From: CAVPKN01 sp964588495
Lineage (GTDB): Bacteria > Chlamydiota > Chlamydiia > Chlamydiales > JAAKFR01
Reading direction: 5' to 3'
DNA length: 64,000 nt
Assembly (NCBI GenBank): GCA_964588495.1
Contig: CAZPPS010000008.1
Location: 19,426-83,425, forward strand
The number at the start of each line of letters is the position of its first letter. Within the stretch, counting starts at the first letter, position 1. The translations under genes and the position numbers were made by a program. This document shows, piece after piece, positions 40,221 through 48,401 of the stretch. Under the pieces are notes generated by a model. That model made no database searches, had not been told where the DNA came from, and saw only the letters and a list, made by a program, of their open reading frames with translations.

Positions 40221-40571
40221 TTACTGCTCCTTAGCTACTTTTTCGCCGACGACCACAGTAAAGTGGCTCGTTCTTTTAATAATTGGGGCTCTTCCCCCCC
40301 GACTTTTCGATTTCGACCGCTTATGTCGTGGCCCTTCATCAACTCGCACTTCGAGAACATATAATTGATCTCTTCTTGCATCCCAGCCCATTTCAGCATT
40401 CGCAACTGCGCTGTTCAACGCTTTTTTCAGGTAACGTCCCGCTTTCATGCTGCAATAGTTCAGCTGGCTCTCGGCATGTTCAACCTGAAGTCCACGAATC
40501 AGATTTGCAGCTAAACGCGCTTTACGCGGAGGCACGCGGATATATTTAGTACTTGCTCTTGAATTATCCAT
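40221..40571 (-). CDS. rplV: 50S ribosomal protein L22
   Basis: 116 residues. RVPPRKARLAANLIRGL, KALNSAVANAEMGWD and the beta-hairpin RHKRSKSKSRGGRAPIIKRTSHFTVVV lining the exit tunnel identify L22. Confidence 0.97.
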   Translation of the reverse strand: MDNSRASTKYIRVPPRKARLAANLIRGLQVEHAESQLNYCSMKAGRYLKKALNSAVANAEMGWDARRDQLYVLEVRVDEGPRHKRSKSKSRGGRAPIIKRTSHFTVVVGEKVAKEQ

Positions 40572-40587
40572 TCATCAATCCTTACTC

Positions 40588-40857
40588 TTATGCAGCCTTC
40601 TTCACAGGGTGTGTTTTAAACACACGGGTCGGAGAAAATTCTCCCAGCTTATGGCCCACCATGGTTTCTGAAACAAAGACCGTTAAAAACTTACGTCCGT
40701 TATGCACTTCAAATGTATGTCCGATCATTTCAGGCATAATCATTGAACGACGCGACCAAGTTTTGATCGGATTCTTTTTTCCTTCCTGATTCAATTTTCT
40801 AACCTTTGCGATAAGATGATGATCAACAAAAGGTCCTTTTCTTAGCGATCTACCCAT
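40588..40857 (-). CDS. rpsS: 30S ribosomal protein S19
   Basis: 89 residues. MGRSLRKGPFVDHHLIAKV, KTWSRRSMIMPEMIGHTFEVHNG and VGHKLGEFSPTRVFKTH are all S19 signatures. It pairs with S13 in the head of the small subunit. Confidence 0.98.
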   Translation of the reverse strand: MGRSLRKGPFVDHHLIAKVRKLNQEGKKNPIKTWSRRSMIMPEMIGHTFEVHNGRKFLTVFVSETMVGHKLGEFSPTRVFKTHPVKKAA

Positions 40858-40862
40858 AAAAA

Positions 40863-41717
40863 CTATTTCCTGCGATCCTTAACGATCCACTTTTTGGTTT
40901 TGCTCTTCTTACGTGTACGGAAACCTTTAGTCTGCATTGACCAAGGTGTCTGTGGGATATACCCGTTATGACGCCCTTCACCGCCCCCGTGAGGGTGGTC
41001 TACAGGGTTCATGGCAGTTCCACGCACTGTAGGACGTATGCCTTTCCAACGCTTTCTTCCAGCTTTACCTTCATTACGCAAACTGTGCTCTGCATTTGTC
41101 ACTTCGCCAAATGTTGCTCTGCAATTTTCATTGATCAAGCGGAATTCACCAGAAGGCATTTTAATAGTGACGTAACCACCGCTGCGAGCAGCAAGCTGCG
41201 CTGACAATCCGGCACTTCTCACTAAAATACCGCCTCTTCCAGGGCGCATTTCAATATTGTGAATGACAGATCCAAGCGGCATGGCTTTAAGAGTCATGCA
41301 GCAGCCTGTACGGAATGGGCTTTGATCCCCTGATTTAATTTCATCCCCACGCTTAAGCCCTTTTGGAGCTAGAATGTAGCGTTTTTCACCGTCGACATAA
41401 TGCAAAAGGGCAATATGTCCTGAACGGTTTGGATCATATTCAATAGAGGCAACGATAGCCGGTATATTATCCTTATCTCTGATAAAGTCCACCATACGAT
41501 AATGTCGTTTATGTCCGCCACCACGGTGTCTTACGGTAATGTGCCCGTTATTATTACGGCCATTTGTCCGTCTTTTAGGGACCAATAACGCTTTATTTGG
41601 TTCGAGCTTAGCCCTGGACTTTGAATTTTCCAAATCGCCACGGCGTGTCAGCTCACCGAAAGTTGGGAGCACCAATTGCCGCATTGAAGGGGATGTTGGT
41701 TTATACTTTTTAGGCAT
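40863..41717 (-). CDS. rplB: 50S ribosomal protein L2
   Basis: 284 residues. GRNNNGHITVRHRGGGHKRHYR, IEYDPNRSGHIALLHY and the peptidyl-transferase-proximal RPTVRGTAMNPVDHPHGGGEGR are all present. It is required for subunit joining. It lies 21 bases after rplW. Confidence 0.98.
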   Translation of the reverse strand: MPKKYKPTSPSMRQLVLPTFGELTRRGDLENSKSRAKLEPNKALLVPKRRTNGRNNNGHITVRHRGGGHKRHYRMVDFIRDKDNIPAIVASIEYDPNRSGHIALLHYVDGEKRYILAPKGLKRGDEIKSGDQSPFRTGCCMTLKAMPLGSVIHNIEMRPGRGGILVRSAGLSAQLAARSGGYVTIKMPSGEFRLINENCRATFGEVTNAEHSLRNEGKAGRKRWKGIRPTVRGTAMNPVDHPHGGGEGRHNGYIPQTPWSMQTKGFRTRKKSKTKKWIVKDRRK

Positions 41718-41738
41718 CTTCTGAGATTCAACCTCTAA

Positions 41739-42071
41739 TTATTCGTTATCAATGATGTCGCCCGGCTCGAGGGTGACAATCGCCTTTTTAAAGGAAGCCG
41801 TAGTACCAGGCCGCCCCCTTCCACGTCTCTTTGACTTACCCTTCAACAAAATCGTGTTGACTTTAGTCACTTTGACTTGTTTTTCTCTGTAAATTTCTTC
41901 AATTGCAGATGCAATTTCCTGCTTGTTAGCATGGATGTCGACAATAAACACAGCTTTAGGATTTTCACATCTAGCTAAAGAGCGGTTGCTCTTGGCTTGA
42001 TACAAATTTTCAAGCATCGTAGCTTTTTCAGTCACATGGCGCGTTTTGATGATTGCAAAAGGATCTTTCAT
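41739..42071 (-). CDS. rplW: 50S ribosomal protein L23
   Basis: 110 residues. IIKTRHVTEKATMLENLYQAKSN and VFIVDIHANKQEIASAIEEIYREKQVKVTKVNT match L23, with the usual GKSKRRGRGRPG basic loop. It is the trigger-factor dock. The start overlaps the rplD stop by four bases. Confidence 0.96.
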   Translation of the reverse strand: MKDPFAIIKTRHVTEKATMLENLYQAKSNRSLARCENPKAVFIVDIHANKQEIASAIEEIYREKQVKVTKVNTILLKGKSKRRGRGRPGTTASFKKAIVTLEPGDIIDNE

Positions 42072-42715
42072 TCAGTTAACTCCTTCAGGGCAGATTCTGT
42101 CATGACAATGCCGTGTGCTTTCATGACATCATACCCGTTGATGTTGGCAGCAATTGCAAAACTGCTACGAGGCAGGTTCTGCGTGCTTTTTCTAAACGCA
42201 AAGCAATCTTTTTGTTCATCAAGAGCTTCACATACAAATAATACTGGTCTTCCGTAGATATTGTGCCCTTTCAAAAAGTTGGCCACAACCTGAGTTTTTG
42301 GCTCAGTAAGGGCTCCATTAAACACGGAGTCTTCTACAACAATGACTTGATTGTTCTTAATTTTCTCAGCGAGAAGAAAACGGACAGCCAAACGTCTCTC
42401 TTTACGGTTGACGCGGATATGCTGATCAAATTTTGGCTTGGGTCCAAAAACAACGCCGCCGCCTTTAAATTGAGGAGCTGCCAAAGTCCCTTGACGAGCA
42501 TTACCAGTTCCTTTTTGGCGCCACGGCTTTTTGTTGCTGTGGTTAACCTCGGTTCTTCCTCTGGTATTAGCAGACCACTGTCTTGCATTCGCCCGGATCG
42601 CAACGATATAATCTTTGATCATCTGCCCGTTAGCTTCAATAGCGAGGAAGTTTGCATCCACAGACGCATTACCAACTGCCTCTCCCTTGAGATTGTATTT
42701 CTTTAGAGTAGCCAC
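42068..42715 (-). CDS. rplD: 50S ribosomal protein L4
   Basis: 215 residues. The tunnel-lining loop TRGRTEVNHSNKKPWRQKGTGNARQG, then FGPKPKFDQHIRVNRKERRLA, is diagnostic. It may also repress its own operon, as in enterobacteria, but no leader target is evident here. It lies nine bases after rplC. Confidence 0.97.
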   Translation of the reverse strand: MATLKKYNLKGEAVGNASVDANFLAIEANGQMIKDYIVAIRANARQWSANTRGRTEVNHSNKKPWRQKGTGNARQGTLAAPQFKGGGVVFGPKPKFDQHIRVNRKERRLAVRFLLAEKIKNNQVIVVEDSVFNGALTEPKTQVVANFLKGHNIYGRPVLFVCEALDEQKDCFAFRKSTQNLPRSSFAIAANINGYDVMKAHGIVMTESALKELTE

Positions 42716-42724
42716 AGCTCTTTC

Positions 42725-43390
42725 CTATTTCTTCTTTTGTTTCTTTTTCTTTGAAGGCTCAACAGATACAAGGCTGCCACAGGCTCCAGGAATTGATCCT
42801 TCAACAATAATCAGGTCACGACTTTCATCGATACCCACAACACGCAAATTTTGAACGGTGACATTTTCGCCACCCATACGACCCGCTTTTTTCTGCCCAG
42901 GCAAACATCTACCTGGAGTCGATCTCATGCCTGTAGATCCACCATGACGGTGAAAGCCAGAACCGTGAGCTGCAGGACCGCCGGCAAAATTGTGGCGTTT
43001 CATAACGCCCTGATAACCTTTTCCTTTCGAAACTCCACTCACGTCTACATAGACGACTTCAGAAAACAGAGCGACTCCAAGCTCCTGGCCAACAGTATAG
43101 TTTTCAACATCGTCGATTCTCGACTCAGACAAGTGAGCACGCGGCTCAACATTCGCCTTTTGAAAATGTCCGAGAAGCTGTTTTGTCACTCTTTTTTGGA
43201 CAGTACGAGCGTCTTTAGTAACAATCCGTTGAAATCCCATCTGAAGGGCATTATAGCCATCAGACTCTTTTCTCTTGATCTGCGTGACAATATTTGGTTC
43301 TGCATGAATAACAGTACATACGACAACATTACCATCTTTGTCGAAGCGCTGCGTCATTCCACGCTTTTTTCCCATTAGTTTCAGTGTCAT
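42725..43390 (-). CDS. rplC: 50S ribosomal protein L3
   Basis: 221 residues. KLMGKKRGMTQRFDKDGNVVV, KGKGYQGVMKRHNFAGGPAAHGSGFHRHGGSTG and the PGRCLPGQKKAGRMG segment are conserved. The C-terminus is Lys-rich (KKKKQKKK). It is the first gene of the ribosomal transcript; rpsJ, which begins this operon in many bacteria, is not adjacent, as in chlamydiae generally. The promoter should lie just upstream (a TTTAGATTTAAT-like AT-rich tract at about 43406-43425), but no consensus is clear. Confidence 0.97.
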   Translation of the reverse strand: MTLKLMGKKRGMTQRFDKDGNVVVCTVIHAEPNIVTQIKRKESDGYNALQMGFQRIVTKDARTVQKRVTKQLLGHFQKANVEPRAHLSESRIDDVENYTVGQELGVALFSEVVYVDVSGVSKGKGYQGVMKRHNFAGGPAAHGSGFHRHGGSTGMRSTPGRCLPGQKKAGRMGGENVTVQNLRVVGIDESRDLIIVEGSIPGACGSLVSVEPSKKKKQKKK

Positions 43391-43439
43391 AGGATATTCC
43401 CTAATCGAATTAAATCTAAATAAACAGCTTTTGCTGCAC

Positions 43440-43679
43440 TTAATATTTCACCAATCTAGCCAGCGCCCTGCTTAACAGTAATGGCCATTTAGGACCGATT
43501 ACCGTGACTACGAAGCAGTTTACACACTGAAAGAGCTTTGCTGCTCCCATTCGTGAAATAGAAATGAAGAGATTACCAAAAGGGTCTTTTTTTCCGCAAG
43601 CATGAAAATGAATTTGTTTCGAATCACCGTCGACGCGCGCCTGGGCCCGTCTTTTTTCTATGAAGCAAAGAGTTCCCAC
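43440..43679 (-). CDS. Possible small protein upstream of rplC
   Basis: A 79-codon frame with a GTG start and AAGGAT about 14 bases upstream. It is basic and has a hydrophobic C-terminal half (FQCVNCFVVTVIGPKWPLLLSRALARLVKY). It lies in the untranslated region before the ribosomal operon. No family is recognised and it could be a chance frame. Confidence 0.25.
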   Translation of the reverse strand: MGTLCFIEKRRAQARVDGDSKQIHFHACGKKDPFGNLFISISRMGAAKLFQCVNCFVVTVIGPKWPLLLSRALARLVKY

Positions 43680-43872
43680 TTGTAATATTCATCCTTGTTT
43701 TGTTGGGAATGGACAAGCCCAGTCAGGGGTTAACACTATTGGATTAGTTGAGAAAAATGTTGAAGATCGTCCTGAAGTGCAGCGATTATTTACCGATCTT
43801 CAATTGACAAGAAAACCTGATAGGCTACGTAGGGATATCCTAGCGGCAGAATTAACCACCGGATTTTTATCC
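43680..43872. other. Intergenic stretch without recognised features
   Basis: Together with the neighbouring palindromic complex this forms the 430-base gap between the rplC-upstream frame and the Cap1-like gene. No gene, promoter consensus or hairpin is evident in this part. Confidence 0.5.
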
Positions 43873-44094
43873 ATTGAAGGGCGGCAAATAATCGCCGCAC
43901 TCCAGAGGCAATTGCGAAAACTGCTTTGCCCAGCAAAATCGCCCTTTTGAGGCCATTTGCATCCATTTTCCTCGGCCGGGTCAACGAAGGGCCGCCCTCG
44001 TCAGATGGAACGTGGCAGCTTCACTGCCACTTGCAACTGGCCTCAAAATCATCGATTTTTCCGGGCAAAGCAGTTTCGCAATTACCTCTCCAGG
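43873..44094. repeat. Composite palindromic repeat
   Basis: ATTGAAGGGCGGCAAATAAT, then CGCCGCACTCCAG (43873-43905), is one arm of the CCTGGAGTGCGGCGA family. It adjoins a second palindrome whose arms AATTGCGAAAACTGCTTTGCCC (43910) and GGGCAAAGCAGTTTCGCAATT (about 44062-44082) frame an interior. The arms extend into CCTTTTGAGGCCA / TGGCCTCAAAAT. GTGGCAG / CTGCCAC forms a small central stem. Confidence 0.7.
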
Positions 44095-44112
44095 ATGACA
44101 TTGTGAAAGGAC

Positions 44113-45042
44113 TTAGGCTGTTTTGAGCCAGACTTTGTAGACGCCAATGCCGCCAATGCTGAGATTGACAGGGATACGGAACCAGGCAGGAGCTGCGTGT
44201 CCGATCATGCCTGCGATATCCATAATGAGCTCCAGACTCTTTTCAATAAGACTGAGTGATTCTGTGACAATTTTATTAATCACTTTGTCATATTTATCGT
44301 CTTTTTCATCTTTCGTTTTTAGACTCCAGCTCGCTGATTGTGTGTGGTTATCAAAGGCTTTAACCTGATAGCCAATTTCGAAGCTGTGTCCAATAAAGGC
44401 GCCGATGTGGTTGATAAACATGACTAATGAAAACGACCTGCCGATATCAAGTGTCGTTTCGCTCATATCAAGCAAGGATTTGCCGTCTTTATCTCTGATG
44501 TATTTATGGAGATTAGCAATGGGACGGCACACGCCAAAAGCAAAGATGTAAGTGATCCCGCCGACGGCTTTACCAAAATTCGAGCCCAGAGCGAGCCATC
44601 TTTCGTCACCTTTGACAGTTGTCAAAAGCAGCTGTGAATTTTCAAGATCCTTACCGTCTTTCCCTTTAAAGCTTTTTCCTGAGACAATTTGGATTTCATC
44701 TTCACACATCACGATGCCTGCAATCAGACTGCACATGTTTCTGACGTGCTGCACAAGGATGGGAATCATGAAATAGATGTTGAAGAAGGAATGGGCATCA
44801 CGGCCAGCTTTCGCAAGATCGCGTCCTTTCTGAATACCTGTAATTGTGTCTTTGGAAGCTCCAGAGGCCTTTGCAATCTCTCCCATGGCATCGAAGATGG
44901 GGTCGGCAATTTTCAATGCCTTATCACGCCCGTCAGCCATCTTAAAAAACTTAGCCAACCGGTTTTCAGTGTTTGTGAAAAAATGCTCTCCTGTTGCACA
45001 AAGATCCCTACTAAAACTCGAACAGATTGCTCTACTTGCCAT
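44113..45042 (-). CDS. Putative inclusion-membrane protein at the Cap1 (CT529) position
   Basis: 309 residues. It lies between rplC and fmt, exactly where C. trachomatis has CT529 (Cap1), an inclusion membrane protein. Several hydrophobic segments are visible: about 90-112 (FNIYFMIPILVQHVRNMCSLIAGIV), about 158-175 (AVGGITYIFAFGVCRPI), about 208-226 (SLVMFINHIGAFIGHSF) and about 275-305. The N-terminus is polar and lacks a Sec signal, as for type III substrates. A charged segment KTKDEKDDKYDKV precedes the last pair. Palindromic repeats flank both sides. Orthology is inferred from position and architecture. Confidence 0.7.
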   Translation of the reverse strand: MASRAICSSFSRDLCATGEHFFTNTENRLAKFFKMADGRDKALKIADPIFDAMGEIAKASGASKDTITGIQKGRDLAKAGRDAHSFFNIYFMIPILVQHVRNMCSLIAGIVMCEDEIQIVSGKSFKGKDGKDLENSQLLLTTVKGDERWLALGSNFGKAVGGITYIFAFGVCRPIANLHKYIRDKDGKSLLDMSETTLDIGRSFSLVMFINHIGAFIGHSFEIGYQVKAFDNHTQSASWSLKTKDEKDDKYDKVINKIVTESLSLIEKSLELIMDIAGMIGHAAPAWFRIPVNLSIGGIGVYKVWLKTA

Positions 45043-45145
45043 ACACTTCCTTTTGACTTAATTTTAGGCCTATAGAATAGCACCTGCTCCGTTAATTGTA
45101 AAGAGGGTGTAAATAAAGATTCACACGTGTCAGTGACTACGCAAC

Positions 45146-45186
45146 TTCCCTGGAGGGCGGAGAAGAATCGCCACAATCCAGGAAAG
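45146..45186. repeat. CCTGGAGTGCGGCGA-family palindrome
   Basis: TTCCCTGGAGGGCGGAGAAG, then AATCGCCACAATCCAGGAAA, is a divergent copy of the unit at 57807-57846, upstream of the Cap1-like gene. Confidence 0.7.
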
Positions 45187-45229
45187 TTTTTTTCCCGCAA
45201 TTCAGGTTTCATTCACACACGGAAGCTGA

Positions 45230-46165
45230 TCAAAACTTAATTTTATCCAACGAAATGCCGCGCAAAAAGTCTTCGATCTGTAAACTTTTTTTACCCTCAA
45301 GCTGCACTTCAAGAAGACTTAGACTCCCCTCGCTACAAGCGACAAGCAATTCTTTGGAATTTCGGGAGATGATTTGGCCGGGAGGGCCGTTCAATGAAAG
45401 ATTTGGTTCTGCTTTTTTGATCAAAAGCCGTTTCTTTTCTTTTTTAATTTCGTTCCACACCCAGGCTCCAGGATTAGGATTGACTCCCCGGATTTGATCG
45501 TGGATGCTCTTTGCAGGATTTGACCAGATAACTTCAGCATCCGCAGGAGTGATTTTTTTGGCATAGGTGGCAAGGGCTGGGTCCTGAACTTCCCTCGTGG
45601 CAGTTCCCTTTTCAAGGGCTTGCATGACCTCAAAAAGGGCCACTTTGCCAAGCTCTGCCAAAACATTCATCAATTCCCCTGCATTCATATCAGGAAGAAT
45701 TTCTGTTTTACTAATAGCAAAAATGTCCCCTGTATCCATCTCTAGGGCCATTTTCATGATGGTGACACCCGTTTCCGTATTCCCTTCCATGATGGAACGC
45801 TGCACAGGAGCTGCTCCCCGATATTTGGGCAAAATACTTCCATGGACATTGAGACAAGCTAAACGGGGAATGTCTAAAATATTTTGTTTTAAAATCTCAG
45901 CATAGGCTGCCACGATAAAGAAATCGGCATTCAGCCCTTTTAAAAACTCGGCAAATTCGGGATCTGAGGCTTTTTGAGGTTGGTAGAGAGGCAAATTTTG
46001 CGAAATTGCAAAGTTTTTTATCGAAGAAAATAGGGGCTGATTGGATCTTCCACCTTTTTTATCTGGCCGGGTTACAACTGCTGCCACTTCCACGTTTTGT
46101 GAAATCAAATATTCTAAAATGGTCCTGGCAAAAGGGGGTGTCCCAAAAAAAACAATACGCATCAA
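45230..46165 (-). CDS. fmt: Methionyl-tRNA formyltransferase
   Basis: 311 residues. MRIVFFGTPPFARTILEYL starts the formyl-THF binding domain, with LNVHGSILPKYRGAAPVQRSI (catalytic His/Ser region) and TGVTIMKMALEMDTGD; the C-terminal domain includes IRGVNPNPGAWV. It formylates initiator Met-tRNA. It overlaps lpxA by four bases, so it is coupled to lipid A synthesis genes, as in C. trachomatis. Confidence 0.97.
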   Translation of the reverse strand: MMRIVFFGTPPFARTILEYLISQNVEVAAVVTRPDKKGGRSNQPLFSSIKNFAISQNLPLYQPQKASDPEFAEFLKGLNADFFIVAAYAEILKQNILDIPRLACLNVHGSILPKYRGAAPVQRSIMEGNTETGVTIMKMALEMDTGDIFAISKTEILPDMNAGELMNVLAELGKVALFEVMQALEKGTATREVQDPALATYAKKITPADAEVIWSNPAKSIHDQIRGVNPNPGAWVWNEIKKEKKRLLIKKAEPNLSLNGPPGQIISRNSKELLVACSEGSLSLLEVQLEGKKSLQIEDFLRGISLDKIKF

Positions 46166-47022
46166 GCACCCATTTCGACAAGGGTCTCTTCAGAATCTTC
46201 AGCGTCTTCGTCGCTTTGAGAAACTGTCTGAAGGATTCCCTGCATTCCAATCAGCCCTCTTTTACTTTTGCGACAGAAATCGACAAAATGGATAACTTCG
46301 GGACTTAGAGGGATATGTTCTTCAATTTGACGCAGGGCATCTTCAAGGCGTAAACCCGATCTATAAACCCAACGGTAAGCAGCAGCCAAATTTTTGCGCA
46401 CATCAAAGGCAAACTGTCTGCGCTTCAAACCGATTCTGTTAATGCCTCCCAGAGTGTAAGGAATCCCTCCGCCAATGGTGTAAGGAGGTACATCGAGTGT
46501 CACACGGCTCATTCCTCCGACCATAGAATGGCAGCCTATGCGGGTAAATTGATGGATAGGAGTCATTCCCCCAATAATGGCATGGTCTTCAACAACTACG
46601 TGGCCTGCAAGAAGGGAATTATTGCTCATGATGACATGGTTGCCTACTTCACAGTGGTGAGCGACATGGCAGCTTGCCATAATGAGACAGTTGTCTCCAA
46701 CTCGAACCGTCGATCCTTCGCAAGTCGAGGAGTTAATGGTCGTAAATTCTCGAATTTCGGTGTTTTTTCCAATGATGACAAACGTTTTGGCTCCCCGATA
46801 CTTCAAATCCTGGGTTTTGGTGCCAATACTGACAAAGGGCCAAATGACTGTGCCGCTCCCAATTGAGGTGTTTCCATCAATGTAGGCATGGGATTTAATG
46901 TGGGCGCCACTTGCGATTTTGACTGTGCCCTTAACAATGGCGTAAGCCTCAATTGTCACATTTTCGCCAATCTCAGCTCCAGGTTCAATGATTGCTGTCG
47001 GATGGATATTTGAATGTGTCAT
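46162..47022 (-). CDS. lpxA: UDP-GlcNAc acyltransferase
   Basis: 286 residues. The left-handed beta-helix hexapeptides start at IHPTAIIEPGAEIGENVTIEAYAIV. The catalytic His is in SCHVAHHCEVG (about 130), and GLKRRQFAFDVRKNLAAAYR is in the C-terminal helical part. It performs the first acylation of lipid A synthesis. It lies 13 bases after fabZ. The C-terminus has a short acidic extension (SDEDAEDSEETLVE). Confidence 0.96.
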   Translation of the reverse strand: MTHSNIHPTAIIEPGAEIGENVTIEAYAIVKGTVKIASGAHIKSHAYIDGNTSIGSGTVIWPFVSIGTKTQDLKYRGAKTFVIIGKNTEIREFTTINSSTCEGSTVRVGDNCLIMASCHVAHHCEVGNHVIMSNNSLLAGHVVVEDHAIIGGMTPIHQFTRIGCHSMVGGMSRVTLDVPPYTIGGGIPYTLGGINRIGLKRRQFAFDVRKNLAAAYRWVYRSGLRLEDALRQIEEHIPLSPEVIHFVDFCRKSKRGLIGMQGILQTVSQSDEDAEDSEETLVEMGA

Positions 47023-47035
47023 GGTTCACCAAACC

Positions 47036-47503
47036 TTAAATTTGTTCTTTTTTGACAAGTGCAAAGCCAACTTCTGCTTCAACGGCGACTTTGGATCCTA
47101 CAGTTGCAATCGTTTTCACACGGCCCCCTTTGCTGCTGAAGACAATCCCTTCAGCATAAAGCATGAGTATGTCCCCTGGCTTTACGGGATTGCGGAATTT
47201 TGCATTATAAACACTTAGGAATAAAGCAATTTTGTCTGCAAAGCCCTTGGCATGAACAAGAATTCCCCCTGTTTGGGCAAGTGCTTCTAAAATCAAGACC
47301 CCTGGCATGATAGGAGCATTTGGAAAATGTCCCTGAAAAAAATGTTCGTTCATTGACACATTTTTCTGTCCCAAAATCGAGGGTTTATCAAGATCCATCT
47401 CAATAATTTTGTCTACGAGAAGAAAGGGGTAGCGGTGCGGTAGAATTTCGCAGATTTTTTTAATATCAAAAAGCGCTGGTTTGTCTAAATTATCATTCAT
47501 CAT
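47036..47503 (-). CDS. fabZ: 3-hydroxyacyl-ACP dehydratase
   Basis: 155 residues. LPHRYPFLLVDKI and NEHFFQGHFPNAPIMPGVLILEALAQ contain the catalytic His and Glu. It supplies unsaturated acyl-ACP for fatty acid synthesis and competes with LpxA for hydroxyacyl-ACP, which explains its place between lpxC and lpxA. It begins seven bases after lpxC. Confidence 0.97.
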   Translation of the reverse strand: MMNDNLDKPALFDIKKICEILPHRYPFLLVDKIIEMDLDKPSILGQKNVSMNEHFFQGHFPNAPIMPGVLILEALAQTGGILVHAKGFADKIALFLSVYNAKFRNPVKPGDILMLYAEGIVFSSKGGRVKTIATVGSKVAVEAEVGFALVKKEQI

Positions 47504-47510
47504 TTCTCTC

Positions 47511-48350
47511 TTAAGAAAAACACTTAACTAATTCTTTTCCAAAGGCCACATTGGCTGCGTGCCCTGAACGTATGGCAATCACATGGGCTAAAAAAGGGAA
47601 GCCCACAAGCGAAAGATCGCCCACTAAATCTAAAATTTTATGCCTCACCATCTCATCTGGAAAGCGGAGGCCCTCTTTGCTAAAAACAACATCATCTTTG
47701 ATCACAACCGCATTCTCGAGACTTCCGCCGCGTATCAATCCTTTTTCCATCAAAAGAGTGATCTCTTCATAAAGAGCAAAGGTGCGGCAACGGGCAAGCT
47801 GCTCTTTAAAGCTTTCAGCTGTAATTGCTAGAGAATAATACTGGCAACGGATGACAGGAGTATTTGGATAATGGAGCGTGTAGCTGATCCGAAATTCATC
47901 GGACGGAAGGGCTACAAGATGGGTCTGGCCATGTGTGAAATAAACAGGAGCTTTTAACGAAACAACATTTTTAAAAGAGTCAAGCTCTTCAATTCCAGCT
48001 TCTTCAATCATATCGACAAAAGCCTGTGAGCTTCCATCACCAATGGGAGGTTCCCCTTCTGAGACCTGAATGCACAAGTTATCAATTTGGTAGGCGTTCA
48101 CAGCTGCCAGGACATGCTCAACCGTTTGAACACTACAAGATCCAATGCCGATCATCGTGCTACGCGAAGTATCTTGCACGTATTCAACAGCTGCTGGGAT
48201 CGTCGGCTTGCCGGTGAGGTCAACACGCTGAAAAACAATTCCAGAGTGGGCAGGGGCTGGGCAAAAACGGATGGTGACCTCTTTGCCGGTATGAATGCCA
48301 ACGCCAGAAAACGAAACTTGCTTTTTCAATGTCCGTTGCGGACGTTTCAT
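47511..48350 (-). CDS. lpxC: UDP-3-O-acyl-GlcNAc deacetylase
   Basis: 279 residues. KKQVSFSGVGIHTGKEVTI, the zinc site VEHVLAAVNAYQIDN (His about 79) and VRHKILDLVGDLSLVGFPFLAHVIAIRSGH are complete. It performs the committed step of lipid A synthesis. The ATG follows a short gap of 51 bases from lnt. The length is about 25 residues shorter than E. coli LpxC, as in other chlamydiae. Confidence 0.96.
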   Translation of the reverse strand: MKRPQRTLKKQVSFSGVGIHTGKEVTIRFCPAPAHSGIVFQRVDLTGKPTIPAAVEYVQDTSRSTMIGIGSCSVQTVEHVLAAVNAYQIDNLCIQVSEGEPPIGDGSSQAFVDMIEEAGIEELDSFKNVVSLKAPVYFTHGQTHLVALPSDEFRISYTLHYPNTPVIRCQYYSLAITAESFKEQLARCRTFALYEEITLLMEKGLIRGGSLENAVVIKDDVVFSKEGLRFPDEMVRHKILDLVGDLSLVGFPFLAHVIAIRSGHAANVAFGKELVKCFS

Positions 48351-48401
48351 TGTAGCTACATCCTTCTGAGGTAAAACAGGTGGGGAATGTAGCGGAAACG
48401 G

